16,120 bases of DNA from Actinomycetota bacterium (GCA_009702945.1 WLGZ01000005.1:1-16120); one strand, 5' to 3'; shown: positions 1-7,226, counted from the stretch's first letter. Notes: generated by a model not told the origin, from the sequence alone. Program-made: numbers and translations.

Positions 1-107
1 ACTACATAATCATTGCGCTGTTGATTCGAATTTCTAACGCTGCTCGGGCACCGGAAGTTACTGATGCTGATTTAGTACTGCGTCAGGATGGTGAAAGCAA
101 TGATTAG
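1..107 (+). CDS. rodA: RodA/FtsW family glycosyltransferase, C-terminal end (partial)
   Basis: The frame open from base 3 encodes 34 residues and stops at 105-107. It begins with a hydrophobic stretch (YIIIALLIRISNAAR) and ends with an acidic, polar tail, as expected for the last membrane helix and cytoplasmic end of a SEDS peptidoglycan glycosyltransferase. The sequence alone is too short to prove the family. The assignment leans on position: in Actinobacteria rodA lies directly upstream of pbpA and pknB, and its product works as a pair with the PbpA transpeptidase. The stop overlaps the start of pbpA, which suggests translational coupling. Confidence 0.72.
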   Translation, partial: YIIIALLIRISNAARAPEVTDADLVLRQDGESND

Positions 108-1548
108 ACAAATCAATCGAGTCACTGCTGCCATCGTTGTGCTTCTACTGGCATTGATTATCAATCTTTCTTACATTCAAGTTTTCAAAGCTGGTGACTT
201 ACGAGGTCAAGCTGGCAACCAACGCGTGACATTGACTGAGTATTCACGCGAGCGCGGCCCAATTCTGCTTGCTTCTGAAGCAATCGCAGAATCAACACCA
301 ACTTCTGATGCCTTGAAATATCTACGCGAATACCCAGATGGTTCGACTTACGCCTCGATCACAGGTTTTTACTCATTGGTTTACGGCGCGACTGGAATTG
401 AATCGGAAGCCAACAATATTCTTGCTGGAAATGACAGTCGCTTCTTCGTTGATCGCCTGCAACAACTTTTTGCAAACCGGGAACCTAAAGGTGGCGCAAT
501 TCGGTTAACTATTGATCCAGATGCCCAAATGGCAGCTATGAAAGCACTCAATGGCAGAACCGGTGCAGTCGTTGCAATTGATCCAACGACAGGAGCGATT
601 TTAGCTTTAGCAAGTTCTCCTTCGTTTGATCCAAACTTGCTTTCGAGTCATGATGCTGGTGACATCCAAGCTAACTATGAAGAGTTGAATGCTGATACCA
701 ATCAGCCTTTACTCAATCGTCCACTTGCTATGACACTTCCACCTGGATCTACTTTCAAGTTGGTAACCGCTGCAGCTGCCTTAGAGTCTGGTAACTACGT
801 TGCCGGCACGGAATTGCCTGGCCCAACCCAAATCAACTTGCCAGGAACTGATGTGCAACTTGGTAACTGGAACGGCAAGTCTTGTGGTCCTGGTGACGTC
901 ACCACTTTGCAAGCGGCTTTAGAAATTTCTTGTAACACTGCCTTTGCTTGGCTCGGTATGGAATTGGGCGCGGATGCAATCAGCGAACAGGCTCAGAAGT
1001 TTGGCTTTGAATCCGAATTTGAAGTTCCTATGACTGCTGCAATCAGCAGGTTTCCGGTAGATCCAAATAAGCCACAAACTGCAATGAGTGCGATTGGGCA
1101 ATTTGATGTTCGTGCTACCGCCCTCCAGATGGCAATGGTCGCAGCTGGAATTGCCAACGATGGTGTGGTTATGAATCCTTATTTGATTAGCCAGGTTCTT
1201 GGCCCAGATTTAACTGTGTTGCAAAATACCAACCCATCAGCATTTGGTCGCGCGATGTCAGTTGAGAATTCTAAGATTTTGCGAGACATGATGGTTGGTG
1301 TCGTTCAAAATGGCACCGCGACAAAAGCTGCTATTTCTGGCGTAACCGTTGGTGGCAAAACAGGTACTGCCGAAAATGCCCCAGGCGAACCAGCACACGC
1401 TTGGTTTGTTGGGTTAGCCCCGAGTGATCAATCAAAAGTCGCGGTGGCAGTGGTCTTACAAAATGGCGGCGGGGCAACCGAGGTAAGCGGCAACTCGTTG
1501 GCCGCGCCAATCGCAGCAGCCGTGATGCGGGCAGTTCTAAAGCAATAG
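100..1548 (+). CDS. pbpA: Class B penicillin-binding protein PbpA (peptidoglycan transpeptidase)
   Basis: A membrane-anchored D,D-transpeptidase that cross-links peptidoglycan in partnership with RodA. From the ATG at 100 it is 482 residues, close to the roughly 490 of mycobacterial PbpA. It has one N-terminal membrane anchor (VTAAIVVLLLALIINLSYIQV) and a C-terminal penicillin-binding domain. The three active-site motifs are intact: STFK (Ser 217), SCN (near 277) and KTG (near 420). Starts at 88 (ATG) and 91 (GTG) are also in frame. I prefer 100 because homologues begin a few residues before the basic cluster and the membrane helix, and AGGA at 85-88 could serve as ribosome site, though 11 bases away. 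It overlaps rodA by 8 bases; pknB follows 67 bases later on the same strand. The acyl-enzyme serine faces the outside of the membrane. Confidence 0.95.
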   Translation: MIRQINRVTAAIVVLLLALIINLSYIQVFKAGDLRGQAGNQRVTLTEYSRERGPILLASEAIAESTPTSDALKYLREYPDGSTYASITGFYSLVYGATGIESEANNILAGNDSRFFVDRLQQLFANREPKGGAIRLTIDPDAQMAAMKALNGRTGAVVAIDPTTGAILALASSPSFDPNLLSSHDAGDIQANYEELNADTNQPLLNRPLAMTLPPGSTFKLVTAAAALESGNYVAGTELPGPTQINLPGTDVQLGNWNGKSCGPGDVTTLQAALEISCNTAFAWLGMELGADAISEQAQKFGFESEFEVPMTAAISRFPVDPNKPQTAMSAIGQFDVRATALQMAMVAAGIANDGVVMNPYLISQVLGPDLTVLQNTNPSAFGRAMSVENSKILRDMMVGVVQNGTATKAAISGVTVGGKTGTAENAPGEPAHAWFVGLAPSDQSKVAVAVVLQNGGGATEVSGNSLAAPIAAAVMRAVLKQ

Positions 1549-1603
1549 GCAAGAATAGAAGAGTTAGTACCGGGTTATACATGGCGCGGGACTAGACAGA
1601 CAT

Positions 1604-1608
1604 AGGAG
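1604..1608 (+). promoter_or_regulatory. Shine-Dalgarno site of pknB
   Basis: AGGAG lies 7 bases before a GTG codon at 1616 and fixes that codon as the pknB start. The preceding gap from 1549 has no clear terminator, so pknB is probably read through from pbpA. Confidence 0.8.
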
Positions 1609-1615
1609 AACTTAA

Positions 1616-3331
1616 GTGAGCACCTTCACGCAACTCGGTGATAGATACGACGTCGGTCAGGTAATTGGTCGCGGCGGTATGGCTGAAGTTTATGAAGGTA
1701 CCGATCGCCGTTTGAATCGTCGCGTTGCGATCAAAGTGTTGCGCCCTGACTTAGCTCGTGACCCAATGTTCCAGGAACGATTCCGCCGGGAAGCCCAATC
1801 AGCTGCTGGTCTAAATCATCCCAACATTGTTGCCATCTATGACACTGGTGAAGATTTAATTGGTGATGGCCCAAATCAAGTAAGCGTTCCATACATCGTT
1901 ATGGAATTTGTAGACGGCGTTACGTTGCGTCACATGTTAAACAACGGTCCAAGAATATTGCCAGAACGTGCACTGGAAGTTATTGCTGGTGTGCTTGCCG
2001 CACTTGATTACGCACATCGCCACGGCATTGTGCATCGTGACATCAAGCCAGCGAACATCATGATCAACACCAATGGTGATTCGAAAGTGATGGACTTTGG
2101 AATTGCTCGAGCAATGAGCGATGCTGCGACTTCTGTTACTGCAACTAGTGCCGTAATGGGAACTGCACAGTACTTATCACCAGAACAAGCTCGTGGTGAA
2201 TTAGTTGATGCCCGAAGTGATATCTATTCAAGTGGTTGCGTACTTTACGAACTTCTCACTGGCGTCACACCATTTAATGGTGACTCTCCGGTTGCGATTG
2301 CATATCAACACGTGAATGAGCCACCAAAGCCACCTTCATCTTTAGATAACTCAATTCCAAGCAGCCTAGATTCAATTACTTTAGGTGCACTTGCGAAGTC
2401 CCCATCGAATCGATATCAAACTGCAGCAGAGATGCGCAGTGATGTTGAGCGATCAATTGCAGGTATGCCGATTGTGTCTCGACAGAATCATGCAACTGAG
2501 GCGATTCCTTTCAATGCGCCAACTACTGCAATTCCAATAGTTGATGGTTTCCCAGGTACCGTCGCTGTTGCTGCTCCCAAGAAAACAAACAACCGAGCTC
2601 GTTGGTTCTTTACTGGCTTTGCCACAGTGCTTGCGGCTTCCCTGATCTTTTTGCTGGGCGACAATCTTTTCAACACTGGACCAGAGACTGTGGCTGTTCC
2701 TAATGTGAAATCCCAAACTGTCGAAGAAGCTACCTTGGCTCTTACTGATGTTGGCTTGGTAGTTGGTACTCAAACTCCACAAGCTGATGACAATGCGCCA
2801 AAGGGAACGATCATTGGACAGGATCCAGCTGCAGGTGAACTTATTGAATTGGGTCAAGCCGTTAACTTGATTGTCTCGGCTGGTAAAGATCAGACGAGTG
2901 TTCCAGATTTAGTAGACCTAGCCTCAACTGAAGATGCCCGGTTGGCTCTTACTGAAGCTCGCCTGGTGTTGGGCAAAGTTACGCCAAAGGACAGTGACAA
3001 GCCAGAGGGAACCGTAATCGAGCAACTACCTGCAGCTAATACTGCTGTGGACATTGGAACTTTGGTTAGCATCACGGTTTCAAGTGGCAAGGTTCCAGTG
3101 CCAAATGTTGTTGGAGCTACCCAAACCGATGCAAAGAACACCTTGCTAAACGCAGGATTCTTAGTTGAAGTGATCATTGAGGAAAATGGCGCTGTGCCGG
3201 AAAATACGGTTATCTCGCAGAACCCAGCTGCCGATGCAGTCACGCTAAAGGGCACTACGGTAACTATCAAGGTTTCCAAGTTGCCTATTGTGGTCGCGCC
3301 GACGCCATCACCAACTGTGACCACTCCGTAA
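1616..3331 (+). CDS. pknB: Serine/threonine protein kinase PknB with three PASTA domains
   Basis: A transmembrane Hanks-type kinase that couples muropeptide or lipid II sensing to phosphorylation of growth and division proteins. The 571 residues hold an N-terminal kinase domain (about 10-275) with the glycine loop GRGGMAEVYEG, Lys 40, HRDIKPAN with catalytic Asp 142, the metal-binding DFG near 160 and the activation segment SVTATSAVMGTAQYLSPEQ. Its two threonines match the autophosphorylated pair of mycobacterial PknB. A juxtamembrane linker leads to one membrane helix (about 328-350), then three extracellular PASTA repeats (about 358-421, 426-490, 491-556) and a Pro/Thr tail. Mycobacterial PknB has four PASTA repeats. 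No second kinase (PknA) lies between pbpA and this gene. Start is GTG with a good ribosome site. trpG follows after 19 bases. Confidence 0.97.
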   Translation: MSTFTQLGDRYDVGQVIGRGGMAEVYEGTDRRLNRRVAIKVLRPDLARDPMFQERFRREAQSAAGLNHPNIVAIYDTGEDLIGDGPNQVSVPYIVMEFVDGVTLRHMLNNGPRILPERALEVIAGVLAALDYAHRHGIVHRDIKPANIMINTNGDSKVMDFGIARAMSDAATSVTATSAVMGTAQYLSPEQARGELVDARSDIYSSGCVLYELLTGVTPFNGDSPVAIAYQHVNEPPKPPSSLDNSIPSSLDSITLGALAKSPSNRYQTAAEMRSDVERSIAGMPIVSRQNHATEAIPFNAPTTAIPIVDGFPGTVAVAAPKKTNNRARWFFTGFATVLAASLIFLLGDNLFNTGPETVAVPNVKSQTVEEATLALTDVGLVVGTQTPQADDNAPKGTIIGQDPAAGELIELGQAVNLIVSAGKDQTSVPDLVDLASTEDARLALTEARLVLGKVTPKDSDKPEGTVIEQLPAANTAVDIGTLVSITVSSGKVPVPNVVGATQTDAKNTLLNAGFLVEVIIEENGAVPENTVISQNPAADAVTLKGTTVTIKVSKLPIVVAPTPSPTVTTP

Positions 3332-3350
3332 CTCACTTAGACTTACTGCT

Positions 3351-3971
3351 GTGACTCGCATTCTGGTTATTGATAACTACGACAGTTTTGTTTACAACAT
3401 TGTCCAGTACTTAGCTCAGCTTGGTGCCAAGGTTGATGTGAAACGCAATGATGAAGTCACTGTTGCAGAGGCACGAGAATACGACGGTGTATTGCTTTCA
3501 CCGGGTCCAGGAACTCCGACAGATGCTGGCGTTTGCATCGACATCGTAAAACAACTGGGTGGACAAGTTCCGATTTTCGGAGTTTGTCTTGGTCATCAAG
3601 CTATTGCTGAAGCATACGGAGCAACAGTCTCTCGCGCACCAGAGTTACTTCACGGCAAAACTTCGCAAGTATTTCATCACAAGCAAGGTGTGCTTGCAGA
3701 TCTTCCGTCACCATTTACGGCAACGCGTTACCACTCGCTCGCAGTCGAACGGGATACAGTTCCGGCCGAACTAGAAGTAACAAGTGAAACGGAAGATGGC
3801 GTGATCATGTCACTTCGACATAAAGAGTTTGATATCGAAGGTGTGCAATTTCATCCTGAGTCTGTATTAACTGAAGGTGGACACAAAATGTTGGCCGAGT
3901 GGTTAGTTCGATGCGGCGACTTAGATGCTCGTAACTTAGCGCAAGGATTACAACCCGTAATTCCAAACTAG
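3351..3971 (+). CDS. trpG: Glutamine amidotransferase subunit of anthranilate / aminodeoxychorismate synthase (TrpG/PabA)
   Basis: A class I glutamine amidotransferase of 206 residues that hydrolyses glutamine and hands ammonia to the chorismate-binding partner (TrpE or PabB), for tryptophan or folate synthesis in the cytoplasm. The N-terminus ILVIDNYDSFVYNI is diagnostic of this family. The nucleophile is Cys 79 in GVCLGHQ, and the His 168 / Glu 170 pair lies in HPES, so the triad is complete. The synthase partner is not in the window. Because actinobacterial copies beside pknB are often shared between the two pathways, TrpG and PabA cannot be told apart here. The GTG start has no strong ribosome site and lies 19 bases after pknB, consistent with coupling. 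Its stop codon abuts the stop of the convergent DUF881 gene. Confidence 0.93.
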   Translation: MTRILVIDNYDSFVYNIVQYLAQLGAKVDVKRNDEVTVAEAREYDGVLLSPGPGTPTDAGVCIDIVKQLGGQVPIFGVCLGHQAIAEAYGATVSRAPELLHGKTSQVFHHKQGVLADLPSPFTATRYHSLAVERDTVPAELEVTSETEDGVIMSLRHKEFDIEGVQFHPESVLTEGGHKMLAEWLVRCGDLDARNLAQGLQPVIPN

Positions 3972-4700
3972 CTATTGCTGTTCGATCGAACCTTGCCAAG
4001 CCGGAATCGTTGTTTGATTCAAAATTGAAACATCCCAGCCAAGATTAAATCTTTCAACGTACTCGCGATACAGCGAAACCCCTGGCTCATCATTTAATGC
4101 TTGTTGTAATTCAGAAGTGTTTCCAACTGCAGTAATCACAAACGGTGGCGAGTAAACCCGACCTTGCAATAAGAGTGTGTTGCCTACGCAACGAATTGCC
4201 GAAGTGCTGATGATACGTTGATCCATTACTTGCACCGCAGTTGCGCCACCGCGCCACATTGCATTAACAACGCTTTGCACATCTTGTTGGTGCACGACTA
4301 AATCGTCAGGCACTACTCCACTTGGTAATGGGTCTCCTGGTTCGCGCGGTGCGTCATCTAGTGAAATGCGCAGAGCCGAGCCTGAAACTGGAGTTAGGCC
4401 AGTAGCTTGTTCCAGTTGAGTGATTTGGGAACTTAGGGCTGGATCAACTCGGGTAATTGATAAGTCATTAACCTCAGTTGCCAAAGTATCTACTTCAGAT
4501 TGCAGGACTCCGACTTTGTCGGCTCGATCCAAAACCAAGCTGCGAAGATCTTCCAGTCCGCCGGTTCGTAGATTCGTGCCATCTGCGGTGATTCCGCTAG
4601 CTACAAATAGGAAGCCAGCCAGGGCTGCGGCCCCAGTTACCAGGGTGGTTTTGGTTCGCTTGGAGAAACTTCTCATATACTTATCCACAGGGTTATCCAC
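3972..4700 (-). CDS. DUF881 family membrane protein
   Basis: Up to 242 residues. A short basic N-terminus precedes one membrane helix (about 18-37, TLVTGAAALAGFLFVASGI). Next comes a heptad-like, probably coiled-coil stretch (about 46-100), then a DUF881 domain (about 100-232) recognisable by VVNAMWRGGATAVQVMDQRI and the GRVYSPPFVITAVG segment. The molecular role of DUF881 proteins is not established. They recur beside crgA and pknB in Actinobacteria, which suggests an envelope or division role (inference). The start is uncertain: GTG at 4700 gives the longest form, but the ATG at 4676 would begin just before the basic cluster. Neither has a recognisable ribosome site, so coupling to crgA, 28 bases upstream, is likely. 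Two DnaA-box-like 9-mers overlap this start region. Confidence 0.85.
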   Translation of the reverse strand: MDNPVDKYMRSFSKRTKTTLVTGAAALAGFLFVASGITADGTNLRTGGLEDLRSLVLDRADKVGVLQSEVDTLATEVNDLSITRVDPALSSQITQLEQATGLTPVSGSALRISLDDAPREPGDPLPSGVVPDDLVVHQQDVQSVVNAMWRGGATAVQVMDQRIISTSAIRCVGNTLLLQGRVYSPPFVITAVGNTSELQQALNDEPGVSLYREYVERFNLGWDVSILNQTTIPAWQGSIEQQ

Positions 4701-4701
4701 C
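4681..4701 (+). promoter_or_regulatory. Tandem DnaA-box-like sites
   Basis: TTATCCACA at 4681-4689 is a perfect match to the classical DnaA box, and TTATCCACC at 4693-4701 differs at one base. Both face the same way with starts 12 bases apart. CTATCCACA at 4851-4859, inside crgA, is a third near match in the same orientation. They overlap the first codons or leader of the DUF881 gene. The boxes are seen in the sequence; binding by DnaA is inference. Confidence 0.4.
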
Positions 4702-4728
4702 GCTGGGGAGGAATTACACCCATGTCAT

Positions 4729-4995
4729 TTACTTCCAGCGGGTGGCGAGGGCAAAACCAATGCCAATAAGGGCAAAGCCAATAAGCACGTTAGTTAAGTT
4801 GCCCAAATCGGACATAAGTGGCACCTGGCTACCAATTAGGTAAAACACCACTATCCACAGCAGTCCCAAGATGAACATTGTCACCATTACTGGGGCAAGC
4901 CAAACTGGATTTCCTACCTTGAAGGTCTCTGGCGACTTGGCCGGAGGCGGTGTGTAGGCGGGCTCTTTTGATTTGCGGGACTTTGACTTAGGCAT
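4729..4995 (-). CDS. crgA: Cell division protein CrgA
   Basis: A small actinobacterial divisome membrane protein of 88 residues. In mycobacteria CrgA contacts FtsZ, FtsQ, FtsI and PBPA and helps recruit septal peptidoglycan enzymes; in Streptomyces it restrains septation. The cytoplasmic N-terminus is basic and proline-rich (KSKSRKSK, then TPPPAK). Two membrane helices follow (about 32-54 and 66-84), and the protein ends in ATRWK, a family hallmark. AAGG lies 7 bases before the ATG. It sits between the rhomboid gene (48-bp gap) and the DUF881 gene (28-bp gap), on the same strand. Gene order relative to trpG and pknB agrees with the known actinobacterial neighbourhood. Confidence 0.95.
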   Translation of the reverse strand: MPKSKSRKSKEPAYTPPPAKSPETFKVGNPVWLAPVMVTMFILGLLWIVVFYLIGSQVPLMSDLGNLTNVLIGFALIGIGFALATRWK

Positions 4996-5017
4996 GATTA
5001 AACCTTACCCGCAAACC

Positions 5018-5037
5018 TGAGACTTCAAAGAATCTCA
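5018..5037 (-). terminator. Possible weak hairpin after the rhomboid gene
   Basis: TGAGA and TCTCA, extended by TTC/GAA across one bulged base with an AAA loop, form a small imperfect hairpin 6 bases past the rhomboid stop. There is no T-run on the - strand, so it may only attenuate read-through into crgA. Confidence 0.25.
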
Positions 5038-5043
5038 AAAGAC

Positions 5044-5853
5044 TTACAGGCCGATCAAGGCAGAAACTTGGGCATTTCTAGCCAAGGTCGCCAAGACCAA
5101 AAAGACAAAAATTCCAGCTAACCCAGCTCGGTGGATTCGATCCCGATTTAGTCGAGTGCCCTTGGTGTAGATGAAGGCGATAGCTGCACCAGTGACTGCC
5201 CCACCGAAGTGTGCCCGCCAATCTATTCCTGGTTGCAAGAAACCGATTACGACGTTTAGTCCCAGCAACACTACAAGTTGAGAAACGTCGGTACGCATTT
5301 CGCGACCGATCACAATGGTCGCTGTGATCAATCCGAAGATTGCCCCACTCGCGCCCACAGACACAGTTCGCAAATCCGAGAACCAATAAGACGCTACTGA
5401 TCCGCCAAGTGCCGACAAGATGTACAGCGCTGCAAATCGCACATGCCCGAGCGAACGCTCAAGTTGTGGACCTAACCAATACAGCGCGTACATGTTGAAC
5501 AACAAATGCAGGATGCTGCCGTGTAACAAAGTTGAAGTTAGTAAGCGCCACCACTCACCTTGTGCAATGGCTGCTGGAATCATTCCGAAAGCCAGCGCAA
5601 AGCTACCTAACAGCAGCGACAGTACAAAGATGCTGATGCAGGTAATTAGAATCGCACGGGTAACTTTTGGAACAGTATTAAATGATCCACCGAATCTAGT
5701 TTTTGGTAATGCGACCCGCGCATTTGCAACACACTCTGGACATTGGAAACCAACTGGTGCATTGATCATGCAGTCGGGACAAATCTTGCGATCACAACGA
5801 CCGCAAGATACATATGCCTCGCTATCGGTATGGCGGAAACAAGTGTTGTCCAC
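5044..5853 (-). CDS. Rhomboid family intramembrane serine protease with N-terminal B-box-type zinc finger
   Basis: A polytopic membrane protease of 269 residues. The first 45 residues carry four metal-binding pairs (C5/H8, C17/C20, C25/C28, C38/C41), like a B-box zinc finger. The rhomboid core follows (about 60-262) with several hydrophobic helices. Asn 120 lies in the HLLFN motif, the nucleophile Ser 169 in GASG and the partner His 215 in WRAHFGG, so the Ser-His dyad is complete and activity is expected. The substrate is unknown. The GTG start has GAGG six bases before it and lies 2 bases after the ppiA stop, so the two genes are co-translated. Location beside ppiA and crgA is common in Actinobacteria; a link to envelope quality control or division is inference. 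Confidence 0.93.
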   Translation of the reverse strand: MDNTCFRHTDSEAYVSCGRCDRKICPDCMINAPVGFQCPECVANARVALPKTRFGGSFNTVPKVTRAILITCISIFVLSLLLGSFALAFGMIPAAIAQGEWWRLLTSTLLHGSILHLLFNMYALYWLGPQLERSLGHVRFAALYILSALGGSVASYWFSDLRTVSVGASGAIFGLITATIVIGREMRTDVSQLVVLLGLNVVIGFLQPGIDWRAHFGGAVTGAAIAFIYTKGTRLNRDRIHRAGLAGIFVFLVLATLARNAQVSALIGL

Positions 5854-5855
5854 GC

Positions 5856-6374
5856 TTAACCTCGAGAAACAGTAACGCTTTCGATTACTACATCATTAAC
5901 TGGACGATCCATTTGTCCAGTTGGCACGTTTGCAATGGCGTCGACAACATCGCGGCCAGCTTGATCTGCAACTTCTCCAAAGATGGTGTGCTTGAAGTTC
6001 AACCAAGTCGTTGGAGCGACGGTGATAAAGAACTGAGAACCATTTGTGTTTGGTCCAGCGTTTGCCATAGCAAGTAGGTATGGGCGATCAAAAACTAATT
6101 CTGGATGTGATTCGTCTTCGAACTTAAAGCCTGGACCACCGGTACCTTGACCAAGTGGATCGCCAGCTTGAATCATGAAGCCAGGGATGATGCGATGGAA
6201 AACAGTTCCGTTGTAAAGCGGATCATTTGATTTTTGACCAGTTGCTGGATGTGTCCATTCAACTGAGCCATCAGCTAAGCCAAGAATGTTTTTTACAGTC
6301 TTTGGTGCGTGGTTATCAAAAATGTTGATGTTGATATCGCCGTGGTTAGTATGCAAAGTCATTGTTGAAGTCAT
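5856..6374 (-). CDS. ppiA: Peptidyl-prolyl cis-trans isomerase, cyclophilin type (PpiA)
   Basis: A 172-residue single-domain cyclophilin that speeds proline isomerisation during protein folding. It starts TLHTNHGDININIFDNHAP, the usual first strands. FHRIIPGFMIQAGDP carries the catalytic arginine, and GSQFFITVAPTTWLNFKHTIFGEV contains the substrate-binding core. There is no signal peptide or membrane helix, so it should be cytoplasmic. An ATG at 6362 is an alternative start four codons in; neither has a strong ribosome site. It is first in the leftward group ppiA-rhomboid-crgA-DUF881, and a strong terminator of the upstream ribosomal operon separates it from rplI, so it should have its own promoter in 6375-6412. 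TAAAGT in that stretch is a possible -10 box. Confidence 0.95.
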   Translation of the reverse strand: MTSTMTLHTNHGDININIFDNHAPKTVKNILGLADGSVEWTHPATGQKSNDPLYNGTVFHRIIPGFMIQAGDPLGQGTGGPGFKFEDESHPELVFDRPYLLAMANAGPNTNGSQFFITVAPTTWLNFKHTIFGEVADQAGRDVVDAIANVPTGQMDRPVNDVVIESVTVSRG

Positions 6375-6412
6375 GACTTAATTCTCGCACAACTTTAGGT
6401 ATCCAGCGAATA

Positions 6413-6446
6413 CAAGAATGCCCACGACGAATCGTGGGCATTCTTG
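6413..6446 (-). terminator. Intrinsic-type terminator of the rpsF-ssb-rpsR-rplI operon
   Basis: A perfect 15-bp inverted repeat (6413-6427 with 6432-6446) encloses four bases that read TTCG on the - strand, an exceptionally stable tetraloop. It begins 11 bases after the rplI stop. The - strand sequence beyond it is not T-rich, as is common for actinobacterial terminators, so it may act as a hairpin-only terminator or as 3'-end protection. Confidence 0.85.
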
Positions 6447-6457
6447 ATAAAGGTTTA

Positions 6458-6901
6458 TTACTTCTTGCTGCCTCGTACATCAAGAGCAACAGTTGCCAAT
6501 ACATCTGCATGTAGGCGAACTGTGATTTCATGACGTCCGGCTGTTTTGATTGGTGAGGCAAGAACAATCTTGCGCTTATCAACGTCAACAACGCGGATTG
6601 ATGAAGCAATGTCTCCAACAGTGACGGAACCAAATAGGCGTCCTTCGCTGCCAGCACGAGCTGAGATCACAATTGGAGCAGCTTCAAGAGCAGCTTTGAT
6701 TTCCAATGCGTGATCTAGATCGCGAACTGAACGCTTGTTGCGTGCGCGCTTGATCTGAGTAACCTGCTTTTCGCCACCACGAGTCCATGCAGTTGCAAGA
6801 CCCTGTGGTACTAAAAAGTTACGGCCAAATCCTGGCTTTACATCTACAACATCGCCTGCACTACCAAGGCCGGTGACTTCTTGAGTCAAAATAAGTTTCA
6901 T
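6458..6901 (-). CDS. rplI: 50S ribosomal protein L9
   Basis: A 147-residue large-subunit protein binding 23S rRNA near the L1 stalk. The N-terminal domain has the L9 signature: MKLILTQEVTGLG, then DVVDVKPGFGRNFLVPQGLA. The long connecting helix (about 45-75, rich in Lys/Arg/Ala) and the C-terminal domain (GSEGRLFGSVT, RHEITVRLHADVLATV) follow. Length matches the family. AAGGAGAG lies 5 bases before the ATG, and the rpsR stop overlaps this ribosome site, so the two genes are translationally coupled. It is the last gene of the operon, directly before the 15-bp hairpin. In many Actinobacteria dnaB follows rplI; here ppiA does. Confidence 0.98.
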   Translation of the reverse strand: MKLILTQEVTGLGSAGDVVDVKPGFGRNFLVPQGLATAWTRGGEKQVTQIKRARNKRSVRDLDHALEIKAALEAAPIVISARAGSEGRLFGSVTVGDIASSIRVVDVDKRKIVLASPIKTAGRHEITVRLHADVLATVALDVRGSKK

Positions 6902-6914
6902 TGGTCATCTCTCC

Positions 6915-7151
6915 TTATCGCGCTGTTGATGTGTATGGAAGTAATGCAATCTCGCGTGCGTTCTTTACTGCGTTGGCGATATCGCGCTGGTGCTGAGTGC
7001 AGTTACCTGTTACTCGACGGGCGCGAATCTTGCCGCGATCAGAAATGAACTTGCGCAAGGTTGGAATATCTTTGTAGTCAATTGCTGCAGCATTTTTACC
7101 GCAGAATGCACATACCTTCGGCTTGAATTTCTTAATTGGTGGCTTTGCCAT
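6915..7151 (-). CDS. rpsR: 30S ribosomal protein S18
   Basis: A 78-residue small-subunit protein that binds 16S rRNA together with S6. Diagnostic segments are the DYKDIPTLRKFISDRGKI core and TGNCTQHQRDIANAVKNAREIALLP near the C-terminus. The N-terminal part keeps three cysteines (C14 and C17 in VCAFCGK, and C51), so this is a partly metal-ligand-bearing form. AAGGAG sits 8 bases before the ATG. It lies third in the operon, and its product with S6 is the expected ligand of the leader described upstream of rpsF. Confidence 0.97.
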   Translation of the reverse strand: MAKPPIKKFKPKVCAFCGKNAAAIDYKDIPTLRKFISDRGKIRARRVTGNCTQHQRDIANAVKNAREIALLPYTSTAR

Positions 7152-7226
7152 TGTGGTGCTCCTTAGGAAGCCCGGTTCTATCCGGAATGGTTGTTCAACA
7201 AATGTTGAGTTGGATGGGATCGTTCG

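Noticed and set aside
1331..1582. 83-codon frame on the - strand over the pbpA end
   Set aside because: It lies inside the well-supported pbpA gene, shows no domain, and is Arg/Leu/Pro-rich as expected from a reverse frame.
2690..3290. Tandem DNA repeats in pknB
   Set aside because: Similarity is at the protein level (three PASTA domains); the DNA copies have diverged and are not a recent repeat.
2453..3336. Long - strand frames opposite pknB (134 and 148 codons)
   Set aside because: They mirror the PASTA-coding sequence. The Val/Thr/Ser-rich text arises from the repeat composition, and no family is recognisable.
5845..5855. TTGTCCACG as a further DnaA box
   Set aside because: It is one mismatch from the consensus, isolated, and fully explained by the first rhomboid codons.
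7152..7226. Inverted repeat TCAACA-AA-TGTTGA between ssb and rpsR
   Set aside because: Six-base arms in a 75-base gap inside a co-transcribed operon; too short to claim a site or terminator.
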